NCBI RefSeq assembly: GCF_001858025.1
Contig: NZ_LZQD01000002.1
Span: 824,572 to 888,571 of the forward strand
Source: Trichormus sp. NMC-1
Lineage (GTDB): Bacteria > Cyanobacteriota > Cyanobacteriia > Cyanobacteriales > Nostocaceae
Direction: 5' to 3'
Length of the DNA: 64,000 nt
Below the pieces are notes generated by a model. The model saw only the letters and a program-made list of their open reading frames with translations, had not been told where the DNA came from and did not search any database. The position numbers were made by a program, and so were the translations under genes. Shown in pieces: positions 7,458 through 17,252 of the stretch (its first letter is position 1; each line of letters begins with the position of its first letter).

Positions 7458-9986
7458 ATGCGTGCAGTATTGATGGCAGGGGGTTCAGGGACAAGGTTAC
7501 GTCCTTTAACTTGCGATTTACCAAAACCGATGGTTCCTATATTAAATCGACCAATTGCTGAACACATCATTAATCTTCTGAGAAGACATAAGATTACGGA
7601 AGTGATCGCAACGTTGCATTATTTACCAGATGTCCTACGGGATTACTTCCAAGATGGCAGTGATTTTGGCGTGCAGATGACTTATGCTATCGAAGAAGAC
7701 CAGCCACTGGGTACAGCAGGATGTGTAAAAAATATTGCAGAACTGCTGGATGAAACTTTTTTAGTGATTAGCGGCGATAGTATCACAGACTTTGATCTCA
7801 CAGCAGCGATCGCATTTCACAAACAAAAACAGTCAAAAGCAACTTTAGTTTTAACCCGTGTTCCCAACCCGATAGAATTTGGGGTGGTGATTACTGACCA
7901 AACGGGAAGAATACAGAGATTTCTAGAAAAACCTTCCACCAGCGAAATTTTTTCTGATACTGTCAACACTGGTACTTATATATTAGAACCTGAAGTTTTA
8001 GAATATCTACCAGAATACACAGAATGTGACTTTTCTAAAGATTTATTTCCCTTACTACTCACCAGAAATGAGCCAATTTACGGTTATGTAGCCCAAGGTT
8101 ACTGGTGTGACGTAGGTCATTTAGATGCATATCGTGAAGCGCAATATGACGCTCTAGCTAGGAAAGTAAAACTTGATTTTCCCTACCAAGAAACTTCTCC
8201 CGGTGTGTGGATTGGTCAAAATACCTATATTGATCCGACAGCTAGAATTGAAACGCCTGCTGTAATTGGTGACAATTGTCGGATTGGGGCGAGAGTACAC
8301 ATTGAAGACGGGACTGTAATTGGCGATAATGTCACCATCGGCGCTGATGCCAACTTAAAGCGTCCCATAGTTTGGAATGGCGCAATCATTGGTGATGAAG
8401 CCCAGCTATCAGCTTGTGTAATTTCCCGTGGGACTCGTGTAGATAGACGCGCTCATGTATTAGAAGCTGCCGTAGTCGGTTCCCTTTCCACCGTGGGAGA
8501 AGAAGCCCAAATTAGCCCTGGTGTGCGGGTGTGGCCGAGTAAAAAGATTGAGTCAGGTGCAATCTTAAACATTAACTTGATTTGGGGTAACACTGCCCAA
8601 CGCAATTTATTTGGTCAACGTGGTGTACAAGGTTTAGCTAATATCGATATCAGCCCAGAATTTGCGGTGAAATTGGGTGCTGCTTATGGTTCTACATTAA
8701 AACCCCGTTCTAAAGTGACGGTTTCGCGTGACCAACGTAATGTCTCGCGGATGGTAACTCGTTCTTTAATTGCTGGTTTGATGTCCGTAGGTGTTGATAT
8801 TCAAAACCTTGATTCTACAGCTATTCCTATCACCCGGACAGTGATCCCGACTATGGGAGTCGCGGGGGGTATCCATGTGCGTGTACACCCTGATCGCCCT
8901 GATTATATCCTGATTGAATTCATGGATGCCAAGGGAATTAATATTACTAAAGCCCAGGAAAAGAAAATTGAGGGGGCTTATTTTAAGGAAGATATGCGGA
9001 GGGCGCAAAGTCATGAAATTGGGGATGTGGCATATCCCAGCCAAGTAATTGACCTTTACTGCACTGCTTTTGAGAAATTATTGAATGTGGGGACACTTCG
9101 TAACAGTCGGGCGAAGGTGGTGATTGATTATGTTTATGCTGTGTCTGGGGCAGTTTTACCGCAAATGTTAGATAAATTTGGTGCTGATGCGGTAGTGCTA
9201 AATGCGAGTTTGAATAAAACCTCAATGTCAACGACTAACCGCGAAGGATTGCTGACACAATTAGGTCATGTGGTGGAAGCACTAAAGGCTAATTTTGGTG
9301 TTCAGGTATCAGCGAATGGAGAACAACTGATTTTAGTTGATGAGTCTGGCTACCCGGTGCGGGGGGAGACACTGACAGCGCTGATGGTAGATATGATGTT
9401 GACATCTAACCCCAGGAGTTCAGTAGTTGTCCCAGTCCACGCTTCCAGTGCTGTAGAACAAGTAGCTCGTCGTCATGATGGTAAAGTCATTCGCACCAAA
9501 GCCAATCCGACGGCTTTAATGGAAGCTTCCCAAAAAAATCAGAATGTAGTTTTAGGAGGTAGTGGGGAGACTGGTTTTATTTTCCCCCATTTACATCCGG
9601 GGTTTGATTCGATGTTCTGTATTGCTAAATTAATTGAAATGCTGACTATCCAAGAGCGATCGCTGGCATCTGTTCGCGCCGAATTGCCTCGCGTCATTCA
9701 TAGAAATTATACTATCCGCTGTCCCTGGACTGCTAAAGGGGCGTTAATGCGTTATTTGGTAGAAACTCACCCAGCCCAAAACCTAGAATTAATTGACGGG
9801 GTAAAAATTTGTCAGCCTTATGATGATAGTTGGGTGTTAGTTTTGCCAGATGCTAGTGAACCGATGGTACATTTATTTGTCAATAGCAGCGATCGCGAAT
9901 GGGTAGATGACAACTTGAGAAATTACCGCAACCGTGTTCAGACATTTGTGGAACGAGAACAGGAACATTACGCCGCCGAAGTCTAA
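7458..9986 (+). CDS. sugar-phosphate nucleotidyltransferase fused to a phosphomannomutase-like domain
   Basis: An 842-residue fusion. Residues 1-235 are a nucleotidyltransferase ([18 protein letters not shown], then SGDSITDFD, then [11 protein letters not shown]) of the GDP-mannose/glucose-1-phosphate type. Residues 245-375 are left-handed beta-helix hexapeptide repeats ([17 protein letters not shown]). Residues 380-842 resemble phosphohexomutases ([26 protein letters not shown]). The usual TASHNP phosphoserine loop is absent: the position reads [14 protein letters not shown], so the mutase half is probably inactive or regulatory. AGGAGGG precedes the ATG. Likely role is nucleotide-sugar supply for polysaccharide; the exact sugar is not readable. 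Confidence 0.85.
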   Translation: MRAVLMAGGSGTRLRPLTCDLPKPMVPILNRPIAEHIINLLRRHKITEVIATLHYLPDVLRDYFQDGSDFGVQMTYAIEEDQPLGTAGCVKNIAELLDETFLVISGDSITDFDLTAAIAFHKQKQSKATLVLTRVPNPIEFGVVITDQTGRIQRFLEKPSTSEIFSDTVNTGTYILEPEVLEYLPEYTECDFSKDLFPLLLTRNEPIYGYVAQGYWCDVGHLDAYREAQYDALARKVKLDFPYQETSPGVWIGQNTYIDPTARIETPAVIGDNCRIGARVHIEDGTVIGDNVTIGADANLKRPIVWNGAIIGDEAQLSACVISRGTRVDRRAHVLEAAVVGSLSTVGEEAQISPGVRVWPSKKIESGAILNINLIWGNTAQRNLFGQRGVQGLANIDISPEFAVKLGAAYGSTLKPRSKVTVSRDQRNVSRMVTRSLIAGLMSVGVDIQNLDSTAIPITRTVIPTMGVAGGIHVRVHPDRPDYILIEFMDAKGINITKAQEKKIEGAYFKEDMRRAQSHEIGDVAYPSQVIDLYCTAFEKLLNVGTLRNSRAKVVIDYVYAVSGAVLPQMLDKFGADAVVLNASLNKTSMSTTNREGLLTQLGHVVEALKANFGVQVSANGEQLILVDESGYPVRGETLTALMVDMMLTSNPRSSVVVPVHASSAVEQVARRHDGKVIRTKANPTALMEASQKNQNVVLGGSGETGFIFPHLHPGFDSMFCIAKLIEMLTIQERSLASVRAELPRVIHRNYTIRCPWTAKGALMRYLVETHPAQNLELIDGVKICQPYDDSWVLVLPDASEPMVHLFVNSSDREWVDDNLRNYRNRVQTFVEREQEHYAAEV

Positions 9987-10387
9987 ACTACCCTAACGTC
10001 GGCTATGTCAAGCAGGTTCAAACCCTTTACCGCTTGGGGGCAAAAATACTACATGATGCAAAAAGTTAACCGCAACCAAGCTGGCAATGTTATAAAGGCC
10101 TCATTTAGCATTACATAGATGCTCAATGGGATCATCCCGACGACAGCAATCACTAAACATTTAGAAACATACCAACAATTAGATTTTATGAGCATTACAG
10201 CCATTTGCCATTTGCTTTCTGCCTATTTGCCAAATTGCACTAGTCACTCATGCTGAACGAGAGTTAAACTTGGCTTCTAGAGGAAATTGTCATTGTCTAC
10301 GGCAGTCCCTCCAGCAATGAAACGCAATTGATCAGCAATGCTGACATTAGCATAGGTGAATATTTTTAAGCAGGTGGGTCAAGAGTG
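9987..10387. other. intergenic, no gene seen
   Basis: About 400 bases between two co-directional genes. I see no convincing ORF, hairpin or known motif; a C/G-richer stretch around 10290-10360 precedes the next start and may be its leader. Confidence 0.4.
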
Positions 10388-11950
10388 ATGAATATAGCTG
10401 ACACCTCAAACAACGGCACTGTGATTGAACCCCAAAATTCTGCAAATTCGCCACAATCGGAGCAGGCGAGTTGTCCCTTTTACTCAGTTGTGCATTATGA
10501 AAATATGGCCGTGACTAATTTACCACTCCTGAACCCAGCCGCAGATGTCTACGACGGGCTACACCTACAGCAAGATGACACTACAATTGTAGAAAACGTG
10601 CAAGATAATATCAAACAGGACTGGGTGGCAGAACCTGACAGTGATAAACAAGCACTTGTAGACTCAGAATTTCAGAAGTTACTAGCTTTGAATGAGGAGT
10701 TAACTACAGCTAATGGTGATTTGTACAGTCAGGTAGAGCAGTTAAAACAGGAATTAGCTGAAGCAGAAAGAATTTTGCAATGGCAAAAAAAGCGATCCAG
10801 CGTCACCGATTCGATGCTAAATCAACAAACTCAGGAACTTTCAGCCGCCCAAGAGCAAATTCAGTCGCTATTCCAACAGTTGGAAACAGCTGTACAAACT
10901 GTTGAACGTCAGGAAATTTTCATCGACACCCACAAAGCACAATTACAAATTAGTCAACAACGCCTAGCTCAATTAGAACGCGAATGTTCACTGCTACAAA
11001 CTAACTACAGTGAAAAGTCTCAGCAGTTATCGCACTCAGAAAATACTTGTCGAGAATTGCAAAGTAGGCTCATGCGTCAACAACGCCAAACTTTGCAATT
11101 TAAAGCCGCTTTAGAAAAGTGTTTAGATACATCTGTCCCTAACTATGACACTTTAGAGGATACAGCTTATCACCCACAGGGCGTAACTGGTGGACAGACA
11201 AGATTCTCCAGAAAAGCGCGGTCTTTATTTCCTAATGCACAGCCCATTAAACCTTGGTCAGCAGAAGCAGATATTATGGGTGTTTTCTGCGACGGGCTAC
11301 ACCAAAATATAGATAATTCCTGTGCAGAATCTTCAACACCATGCTCACACCAAAACAATTACTCTGCGACCACTTCCCCATCTTCTGAGCATAGCTTAGA
11401 TGCGGAATATACCCTGACACCAACACAAATAGCTGCCTTGTCAGCAGTTGATGATTCTGTAACTCAATCAGAAACTGTTTCTACTCCTCATGGCTCACAT
11501 TTAGATCAGCAATTGGAGAGTTTGATTCAAAGGTTTTTTTCCTCCCAGCCGGTAGATGATGTACAAAGTCATCAAGCTGATACACCTATTTGGGAATCCT
11601 TAACGTTCGAGAATGGTGAAGAACCAAAAGTTAAAATCGAACAGGATTTACAGACAGAAGATTTGCTGAGTTCTCCAACTCATGAACCACCAGTCACTCC
11701 CACTTCTCGACACCAAGAGACAAATGCTGTAGAAAGCGAGGACTATTGGTCAGAAGTCGCACCCTCTACATCGTCAAAATTGCCTTTGCACAATTTTTTC
11801 CCAGAACCATTGGGTGAATATCCGCAAGATCAAAAATCACCTTCCCCAGTGATTTATCCCCAACGTCCACCCAAAGGACGCAAATCATTAGCTTCTGTAG
11901 AATTGCCAAATTTTCGCCCCAATAGTCCTCAATCAAAGGTTAGTGACTAA
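10388..11950 (+). CDS. large coiled-coil protein of unknown function
   Basis: About 520 residues. The N-terminus is polar; residues about 95-230 form a long coiled coil rich in Gln, Glu and Leu (SEFQKLLALNEELTTANGD, YSQVEQLKQELAEAERIL). The remainder is low-complexity, Ser/Pro/Gln-rich and probably disordered, ending in a basic patch PQRPPKGRKSLASVELPNF. No signal peptide, membrane span or enzymatic motif. A GTG three bases upstream (10385) is an alternative start. It overlaps the convergent cyclase gene by 11 bases. I do not recognise the family. Confidence 0.7.
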   Translation: MNIADTSNNGTVIEPQNSANSPQSEQASCPFYSVVHYENMAVTNLPLLNPAADVYDGLHLQQDDTTIVENVQDNIKQDWVAEPDSDKQALVDSEFQKLLALNEELTTANGDLYSQVEQLKQELAEAERILQWQKKRSSVTDSMLNQQTQELSAAQEQIQSLFQQLETAVQTVERQEIFIDTHKAQLQISQQRLAQLERECSLLQTNYSEKSQQLSHSENTCRELQSRLMRQQRQTLQFKAALEKCLDTSVPNYDTLEDTAYHPQGVTGGQTRFSRKARSLFPNAQPIKPWSAEADIMGVFCDGLHQNIDNSCAESSTPCSHQNNYSATTSPSSEHSLDAEYTLTPTQIAALSAVDDSVTQSETVSTPHGSHLDQQLESLIQRFFSSQPVDDVQSHQADTPIWESLTFENGEEPKVKIEQDLQTEDLLSSPTHEPPVTPTSRHQETNAVESEDYWSEVAPSTSSKLPLHNFFPEPLGEYPQDQKSPSPVIYPQRPPKGRKSLASVELPNFRPNSPQSKVSD

Positions 11951-14003
11951 TTTGAGTTAGGGCTTTTGGGTTAACTGGGACTACCTGATTACGCCATAAT
12001 GGTTTGCCGCTAGAAATCGCATAATTAATAGTTAACAACTGTAACCACATGGCCGGATAGCGGGATTCTAACCAAGTTTGGTTCAATTTCAAGAATTTGG
12101 GGAGCAATTTACTCAGCACAGCACTGACTAAGGCATGAAGACCGAAATTGAAATAATTACCCAACCAGCGCACTAAGTCCCGAAAACCAGCTAGTTGCCA
12201 AATCCACAGCAGCAAGGCTGGATTTTTCGTAGCTGCTTTGAGTGCTAAACGGTTAAATGTCAACCAATCGCAACGATCCTTAATGAAATTATCTGCTACT
12301 TCTGGAGGTTCGTCTGCTAATAACCCAAAAAAGGTATTCAGCATCGAGTTTACCCGTTGGGGAGGGATAAATTTGTCTGTAGGAACCATCATTCCTTTGG
12401 AAAACAGCCATGTTACGGAAACATTACTTTGGTAGGCGCGAATTTGATTTAAGTGGCGGAAACTGAGTAAATCATGTTTAAGGGCAGTGTTTAAAAGTGT
12501 TGTTAACCGCTCTAAGTTGCGAACTAGGGAACCAAACCCGGTAAAGATTAGGGGTGACTGAAGTGAGGCAGCATCACCCATAGCAATTAATCTATCAAAG
12601 GCTATTGTGCGATCGCTACTACTAACACTAAAATGCCCCGGTATATATCCAAAAGTCGGCTTTTTCCACACTAGCTTGTCTAGATCACAGCGACGATACT
12701 CTGGCAAAATCGTGAAAAAGTCCTCATACATTTCCAACAAGGAACCGGGATTTTTTCTATTCACCTCATGGTAATGAAATAAATAAATCGTCAGTTCGTC
12801 CCCAACTCCAGGAAACAATTCCCAAATCAACTGTCTACCGCGAGAGATATCGCCGTGACTGTAGAGAACATCTCCATACTGAGAATCCCACACACCAGGC
12901 TCAAACCCTTTCTCAATTACTGCTCCCACCGTCGGACAGACACTATCAAAAGCTCTACCACCATTTAATTGCCAAGCAATAGGTGAAGCTGTACCCATTG
13001 CATCTATTAACAATCTGCCACTAACTTGCTTTTGATTACCACTAGGTAAATGCTTGACTAAAACATTAACTTGTGTATCACTCACATCTGCCCGAATAAA
13101 CTCTGTTTCATCCCAAATATCACCACCAGCAGCTTGTAGTTTTTCTCCACAGATTTGCAACAATTTCTCAGAATCTAAAGCTATATTCAACACAGTAGGC
13201 GTGTGTAAAATTGCTGATTTTAGGTGAGAGGGATTATTGCCATCAAAGAATTTATTAAATCCGTCTTTGTACTCCCTAGCAATAATTGTTTCCAATTCAG
13301 CATTTGTCAGCAAACCCAGATTCACCAAACATTGAATTTCATCACGGGAAATATTCCATTCCCGGTTCATGCGTCCAAACGGCAATCTTTCCACCAGCAG
13401 GACTTTATAACCCAATTTAGCCATCACAGCCGCATGAATCGACCCTAAAGCCCCACCGATATAAATAAGGTCATATTGGAGATGGGGATTTCTTTCTTGC
13501 CTCTGACCTTCATAAAACACCACCTGACGAGGCTGCTGGGGATTTCTCACCCCTTCTCGCCAACGTTGCTCCCACCAGTACGCACGCTGGAGATCATATT
13601 CCCCATTGGGCATTTTCTGAAAGTACTTGACAGTCAGGGGATAATAGGGTTCTAGCTGTAGAAAAATCGATTTTTGAGGATCAATCTCTGGTGGTTCTGG
13701 ATAAATATGGGGAAAGCGGCTTCTAATTCCTGTAGTTAGGCGTTGGAGAATTTGTCCCTCATTCGCAACAGGTTTATCAGCCCACCGGAACACCTTCAGG
13801 TAAGTAGTGCGCTGTACCGACCAGACAAACACAGAAAGTTCATCTGCCAAATTTTCCTCAACAGACACAACAGGGTTTCTCAGGCAAAAACCGTCTGTGG
13901 TCAGTAATTTTTCTCCATACCCTGGTGCAAAATCTATTTGCAGCCAACTGCGTACAGCCACAGTATCGGTCGTAGGAATTTCTAAGTAAAGAACTTCTTT
14001 CAT
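11940..14003 (-). CDS. cruA: CruA/CruP-type FAD-dependent oxidoreductase, probable lycopene cyclase
   Basis: A 687-residue flavoprotein. A nucleotide-binding motif YIGGALGSIHAAVMAKLGYK lies near residues 181-200, followed by LLVERLPFGRMNREWNISRD, the NREWNISR signature of the CruA/CruP lycopene cyclase family, and later IAMGDAASLQSPL near 475. CruA-type enzymes cyclise lycopene to carotene in the membrane of many cyanobacteria that lack CrtL. The length fits CruA better than the shorter CruP. About 170 N-terminal residues precede the Rossmann fold, also as in CruA. No carotenoid gene is adjacent, so the substrate is inferred from the family only. Confidence 0.65.
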   Translation of the reverse strand: MKEVLYLEIPTTDTVAVRSWLQIDFAPGYGEKLLTTDGFCLRNPVVSVEENLADELSVFVWSVQRTTYLKVFRWADKPVANEGQILQRLTTGIRSRFPHIYPEPPEIDPQKSIFLQLEPYYPLTVKYFQKMPNGEYDLQRAYWWEQRWREGVRNPQQPRQVVFYEGQRQERNPHLQYDLIYIGGALGSIHAAVMAKLGYKVLLVERLPFGRMNREWNISRDEIQCLVNLGLLTNAELETIIAREYKDGFNKFFDGNNPSHLKSAILHTPTVLNIALDSEKLLQICGEKLQAAGGDIWDETEFIRADVSDTQVNVLVKHLPSGNQKQVSGRLLIDAMGTASPIAWQLNGGRAFDSVCPTVGAVIEKGFEPGVWDSQYGDVLYSHGDISRGRQLIWELFPGVGDELTIYLFHYHEVNRKNPGSLLEMYEDFFTILPEYRRCDLDKLVWKKPTFGYIPGHFSVSSSDRTIAFDRLIAMGDAASLQSPLIFTGFGSLVRNLERLTTLLNTALKHDLLSFRHLNQIRAYQSNVSVTWLFSKGMMVPTDKFIPPQRVNSMLNTFFGLLADEPPEVADNFIKDRCDWLTFNRLALKAATKNPALLLWIWQLAGFRDLVRWLGNYFNFGLHALVSAVLSKLLPKFLKLNQTWLESRYPAMWLQLLTINYAISSGKPLWRNQVVPVNPKALTQISH

Positions 14004-14176
14004 ATTCTGCTCACATCTCCTATCGATTTACTCACTACGACAGATTTAACAAAGGCGGAAAGTGCGCTAGACTCCGCCCTATCAGTTGCATCAAAAAAAT
14101 TTAATTAAGAAAATTAAGAAATTTTAATAGGTTGTTAAATTTATTATTCATTTTAGAACTTCTGTAAACTCATACC

Positions 14177-14410
14177 ATGAATTATCCTATCCCAGACAGT
14201 CCCCAAGAAATTTTTGCACTTCAACAACAGCCAGTTGATGAAGAACTGGTAGCAGCGGTAATTGCCGGCGTAGTCAAACTTGTCCGCTCTCAGGGTCAAT
14301 CTTTAGAAGAATTAACTGCCCAAGTGTTAGCCGATGACTTGGTGTTAAATCGACAACAGCGACGCTGGCTGAGTACATTGCTTGCCCAAGCGTGGGAAAG
14401 TTTCCCCTAA
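14177..14410 (+). CDS. conserved hypothetical protein, 77 aa
   Basis: A small acidic, helical protein (MNYPIPDSPQEIFALQQQPVD, ELVAAVIAGVVKLVRSQ, QQRRWLSTLLAQAWESF). The amphipathic helices and clean codon use suggest a genuine gene. No motif or partner identifies a role. It lies divergent from the cyclase gene with a 173-base AT-rich spacer that could hold both promoters. Confidence 0.6.
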   Translation: MNYPIPDSPQEIFALQQQPVDEELVAAVIAGVVKLVRSQGQSLEELTAQVLADDLVLNRQQRRWLSTLLAQAWESFP

Positions 14411-14606
14411 TCTTCTTTTGGCATTTTACCCTGTACGGACTAATACCGCTGGACAAAATTTAAAATAATGCCAAGTAATGCCAACTAATGCCGACCGCAG
14501 GCCACTTTCCCAAAATTCAAAATTCAAAATTCAAAATTAGAGGTTATTAGGATTTACACATTGACAAAGTGCATCAAATATGAATTGTGGATTTTATCTC
14601 TTCTAT

Positions 14607-14665
14607 GGTGCGTCAGCCCCGATAATTTGCCCACAATTAACATAGGGCTTGCCATCTGACGCACC
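14607..14665. repeat. dispersed inverted repeat (GGTGCGTCAG ... CTGACGCACC)
   Basis: Perfect 10-bp arms 39 bases apart, inside the 325-base gap 14411-14735. The arms GGTGCGTCAG/CTGACGCACC are a well-known type of cyanobacterial intergenic repeat. A short tandem run of the 7-mer AAAATTC also lies at about 14512-14537. The gap holds no gene I can support. Confidence 0.7.
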
Positions 14666-14735
14666 CTACTAATATGTCGGCAATAACTCATTTCGGGTCA
14701 GTTCTAGTTATGCAGCTATCTGTCTTGAAAGAAGT

Positions 14736-15431
14736 TTAACTAGCCAGTCCATGTTCTAAAGCAAAACGAACTAACTCTGTACGACTATTAGTGCCGGTTT
14801 TACTAAATAAACGGCTGACATATTTTTCGACATTGCGAACGCTGGTTTCTAAACGTCGAGCAATTTCTTTGTTCATCAATCCTTCTGCTACTAAGTTAAG
14901 AACGCTTTGTTCTCTGGGTGTCAAATCGATTTTGAACGGAGGTGGGGAGTAAGAAATTGCTGTTCTGGGACTTAACAAATCTTTAATTTTGGAAATTTCC
15001 AGAGCTAATTTGGCAATATCCATGTTTTCTCCATCTTCACTTATAGCTGGTGCTTGAGCAGAGCGACGTGCCAGCAAGTTTTCGATAATTGCCACTAATT
15101 CATCAGGATCGAAGGGTTTGGGTAGATAAGCGTCAACACCAGCTTGGTAGCCTTGAATGCGATCGCCTGTCATTCCTTTAGCAGTTAAAAATACTACAGG
15201 CATTGCTTGAAAGCGGGGGTCATCTCGCAGTTGTTTGAGAAACTGATAACCATCCACTTGGGGCATCATGATATCAGAAATCACCAAATCCGGTGTATTT
15301 TGCTGCATCAATTCCCAACCTTCACGGGCGTTACTGGCAGTTTGAACGCTGAAACCGCTTTCTTGTAAATACTCTTTCACGGCTTCCCGCAATCCTGGTT
15401 CATCATCTACCAGTAACAGTTGTGCTGACAT
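14736..15431 (-). CDS. NarL/LuxR-type response regulator, Rre1-like
   Basis: 231 residues: a receiver domain (LLLVDDEPGLREAVKEYL, phospho-acceptor Asp53 in ISDIMMPQVDGY, conserved Lys in LPKPFDPDEL) and a C-terminal LuxR helix-turn-helix (LTPREQSVLNLVAEGLMNKE, RNVEKYVSRLFSKTGTNSR). The receiver, especially FLTAKGMTGDRIQGYQAGVD, closely resembles the cyanobacterial Rre1 regulator, the homologue of plastid Ycf29, which works with Hik2/Hik34-type kinases in salt, heat and redox stress. No kinase is adjacent, as expected for Rre1. Confidence 0.8.
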   Translation of the reverse strand: MSAQLLLVDDEPGLREAVKEYLQESGFSVQTASNAREGWELMQQNTPDLVISDIMMPQVDGYQFLKQLRDDPRFQAMPVVFLTAKGMTGDRIQGYQAGVDAYLPKPFDPDELVAIIENLLARRSAQAPAISEDGENMDIAKLALEISKIKDLLSPRTAISYSPPPFKIDLTPREQSVLNLVAEGLMNKEIARRLETSVRNVEKYVSRLFSKTGTNSRTELVRFALEHGLAS

Positions 15432-15525
15432 TGAAAATTCCTTTAAGTGTACCTTTTTCTAATTTAGCGAAAGTTAAGAGATTTTGGGTACAGGGAATTG
15501 GGGAAAGTTTTTATTTGCAAGTCCC

Positions 15526-15741
15526 TTAATCTACTACCTTAATTATTCCTCTTTTTAAAGCATCAAATACTTTATTAATTTGCTTCATGTTATGCTCACT
15601 TAAATCGGATTCATGTAAAAGTTTATACATCATGATTGATTGATCTTGACGTGTAATTCGGCGATTACTAAATATGCGTTCCAAGATGGCTTCTAAGTCA
15701 CTTTGAGGTGAGTTATCTGTAAATTGCATATTCTTTACCAC
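15526..15741 (-). CDS. conserved hypothetical protein, 71 aa
   Basis: A small helical protein: LEAILERIFSNRRITRQDQS followed by MMYKLLHESDLSEHNMKQI and ending VFDALKRGIIKVVD. An internal Met at residue 5 (MQFTDNS) may be the true start. The pattern R.IT..DQ...M...L and the ending RLG..KVVD recur in small cyanobacterial proteins of unknown function. Located 94 bases upstream of the Rre1-like gene on the same strand; co-transcription is possible. Confidence 0.65.
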   Translation of the reverse strand: MVKNMQFTDNSPQSDLEAILERIFSNRRITRQDQSIMMYKLLHESDLSEHNMKQINKVFDALKRGIIKVVD

Positions 15742-15914
15742 TGCTTTATATAATTTTCATATTTATTAATTGCACGATAACAAAATTTGACTAACTTGCC
15801 ATTGGTAGCTTTACTTAAACAAAAAAACTTAGCTAATTACTAGTTTGTAGCTTTGTACTCGGCAAATTTTCGGTAAAATAACTTAGCACTTTCAGAAATA
15901 ACAAACTTAAACAT

Positions 15915-16787
15915 ATGACAATAGCGAAAATAGGGATTATAGGTGGCAGTGGTTTATACAAAATGGAGAGCCTAGAAGATGTGGAAGAATTAGAGGTGGA
16001 GACTCCCTTTGGTTCACCATCAGATGCTTTTATTTTAGGTACTTTGGGCAAAACCAGGGTTGCTTTTTTAGCTCGTCATGGTCGTAATCATACGCTGTCC
16101 CCTTCTGAGTTGCCATTTCGCGCCAATATTTATGCAATGAAGCAGTTAGGTGTGGAGTACTTAATTTCAGCTAGTGCTGTGGGTTCTTTGAAAGAAGAGG
16201 CTAAACCACTAGATATGGTAGTACCAGATCAGTTTATTGACAGGACAAAAAATCGAATTTCTACGTTCTTTGGTGAAGGAATTGTGGCGCATATCACCTT
16301 TGGTGAGCCGATTTGTAAAAATTTGGCTAGTGTGGTGGCTGATGCCATAGCTTCTTTAAATTTACCAGATGTGAATCTACACCGGGGCGGTACTTATGTG
16401 TGCATGGAAGGCCCAGCATTTTCTACAAAGGCAGAATCTAATCTTTATCGTAGTTGGGGGGCAACGGTAATTGGGATGACAAATTTACCAGAAGCCAAGT
16501 TAGCCAGAGAAGCAGAAATTGCTTATGCAACTTTGGCGCTGGTGACTGATTATGATTGTTGGCATCCAGACCATGATAGTGTGACAGTAGAGATGGTGAT
16601 TGGTAACTTACACAAAAATGCGATCAATGCTCAAAAAGTAATTCAAGAAACTGTGAAGCGGTTGAGTGAAAATCCGCCTGCTAGTGATGCACATTCGGCT
16701 TTAAAGTATGCGATTTTGACAAATTTGGATAAAGCACCGGCAGCAACTAAAGAAAAGTTAGAGTTGTTGTTGAAGAAGTATTTGTAG
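15915..16787 (+). CDS. mtnP: S-methyl-5'-thioadenosine phosphorylase
   Basis: A 290-residue member of the MTAP/PNP-2 family: [15 protein letters not shown] (phosphate-binding Gly-rich loop), [20 protein letters not shown] (RHG..H motif), [10 protein letters not shown], and [20 protein letters not shown] near the purine site, then [17 protein letters not shown]. It splits methylthioadenosine from polyamine synthesis to adenine and methylthioribose-1-phosphate. The length is typical and the gene monocistronic, followed by an inverted-repeat element. Confidence 0.93.
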   Translation: MTIAKIGIIGGSGLYKMESLEDVEELEVETPFGSPSDAFILGTLGKTRVAFLARHGRNHTLSPSELPFRANIYAMKQLGVEYLISASAVGSLKEEAKPLDMVVPDQFIDRTKNRISTFFGEGIVAHITFGEPICKNLASVVADAIASLNLPDVNLHRGGTYVCMEGPAFSTKAESNLYRSWGATVIGMTNLPEAKLAREAEIAYATLALVTDYDCWHPDHDSVTVEMVIGNLHKNAINAQKVIQETVKRLSENPPASDAHSALKYAILTNLDKAPAATKEKLELLLKKYL

Positions 16788-16789
16788 TA

Positions 16790-16879
16790 ATATCATGTCC
16801 GGTTAAATATCCATAATTATCGTTGACATAAGGATACGGAGAAATTTTTTATTATGGATAATTTGCCGGACATCATATA
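16790..16879. repeat. inverted-repeat element directly after mtnP
   Basis: The left arm TATCATGTCCGGTTAAATA (16791 on, continuing to 16817) pairs imperfectly with the right arm 16851-16879, which ends GCCGGACATCATATA. The ends match the element at 1613-1725 although the middle is unrelated. In both cases the element starts within a few bases of a stop codon, so it may act as a 3' end structure for the transcript. Confidence 0.65.
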
Positions 16880-16889
16880 AATTAACCAC

Positions 16890-17213
16890 TTACCAGATTG
16901 GTTTCCAACCTTCCTTAACTGCGGCTACAAAGTAATTGTGAGCATGAACTTCACTTTCAAACCCATACTTTGCGCGTTGCAGCGTTCGGATAATGGCATC
17001 TTCTAGGCAGATGGCGTAATTGATTGCAACTATTAACTCTGAGTTACAAAGATTGATTCCAAGCACTTTTAACCGTTCACTGTAGTTTGTAAGAATTTCG
17101 GACTGTATTTCCTCCCATAGTTCACTCTGTGGTATTTCCTCTTTAGGAATTTCTCCGAGATATTCTTTGGCTATTCTGCTATGTCTTGCAATTTCTTCTA
17201 GTGAGTATGTCAT
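16890..17213 (-). CDS. hypothetical protein, 107 aa
   Basis: A soluble, mostly helical protein: MTYSLEEIARHSRIAKEYL, then SELIVAINYAICLEDAIIRT, ending FVAAVKEGWKPIW. No signal peptide, membrane span or known motif. It lies 39 bases downstream of the caspase-like gene on the same strand, so it is probably in that transcript. Function unknown. Confidence 0.6.
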   Translation of the reverse strand: MTYSLEEIARHSRIAKEYLGEIPKEEIPQSELWEEIQSEILTNYSERLKVLGINLCNSELIVAINYAICLEDAIIRTLQRAKYGFESEVHAHNYFVAAVKEGWKPIW

Positions 17214-17252
17214 GGTATTTGAATTTTGGCTGAGTTATGTTCAGACATCTTC

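Noticed and set aside
9987-10387. Riboswitch or leader RNA
   Set aside because: No conserved core or strong hairpin could be found in this 400-base stretch.
12238-13989. Plus-strand ORFs within the CruA-like gene
   Set aside because: They lie wholly inside a long minus-strand gene with clear domain motifs; composition is that of shadow frames.
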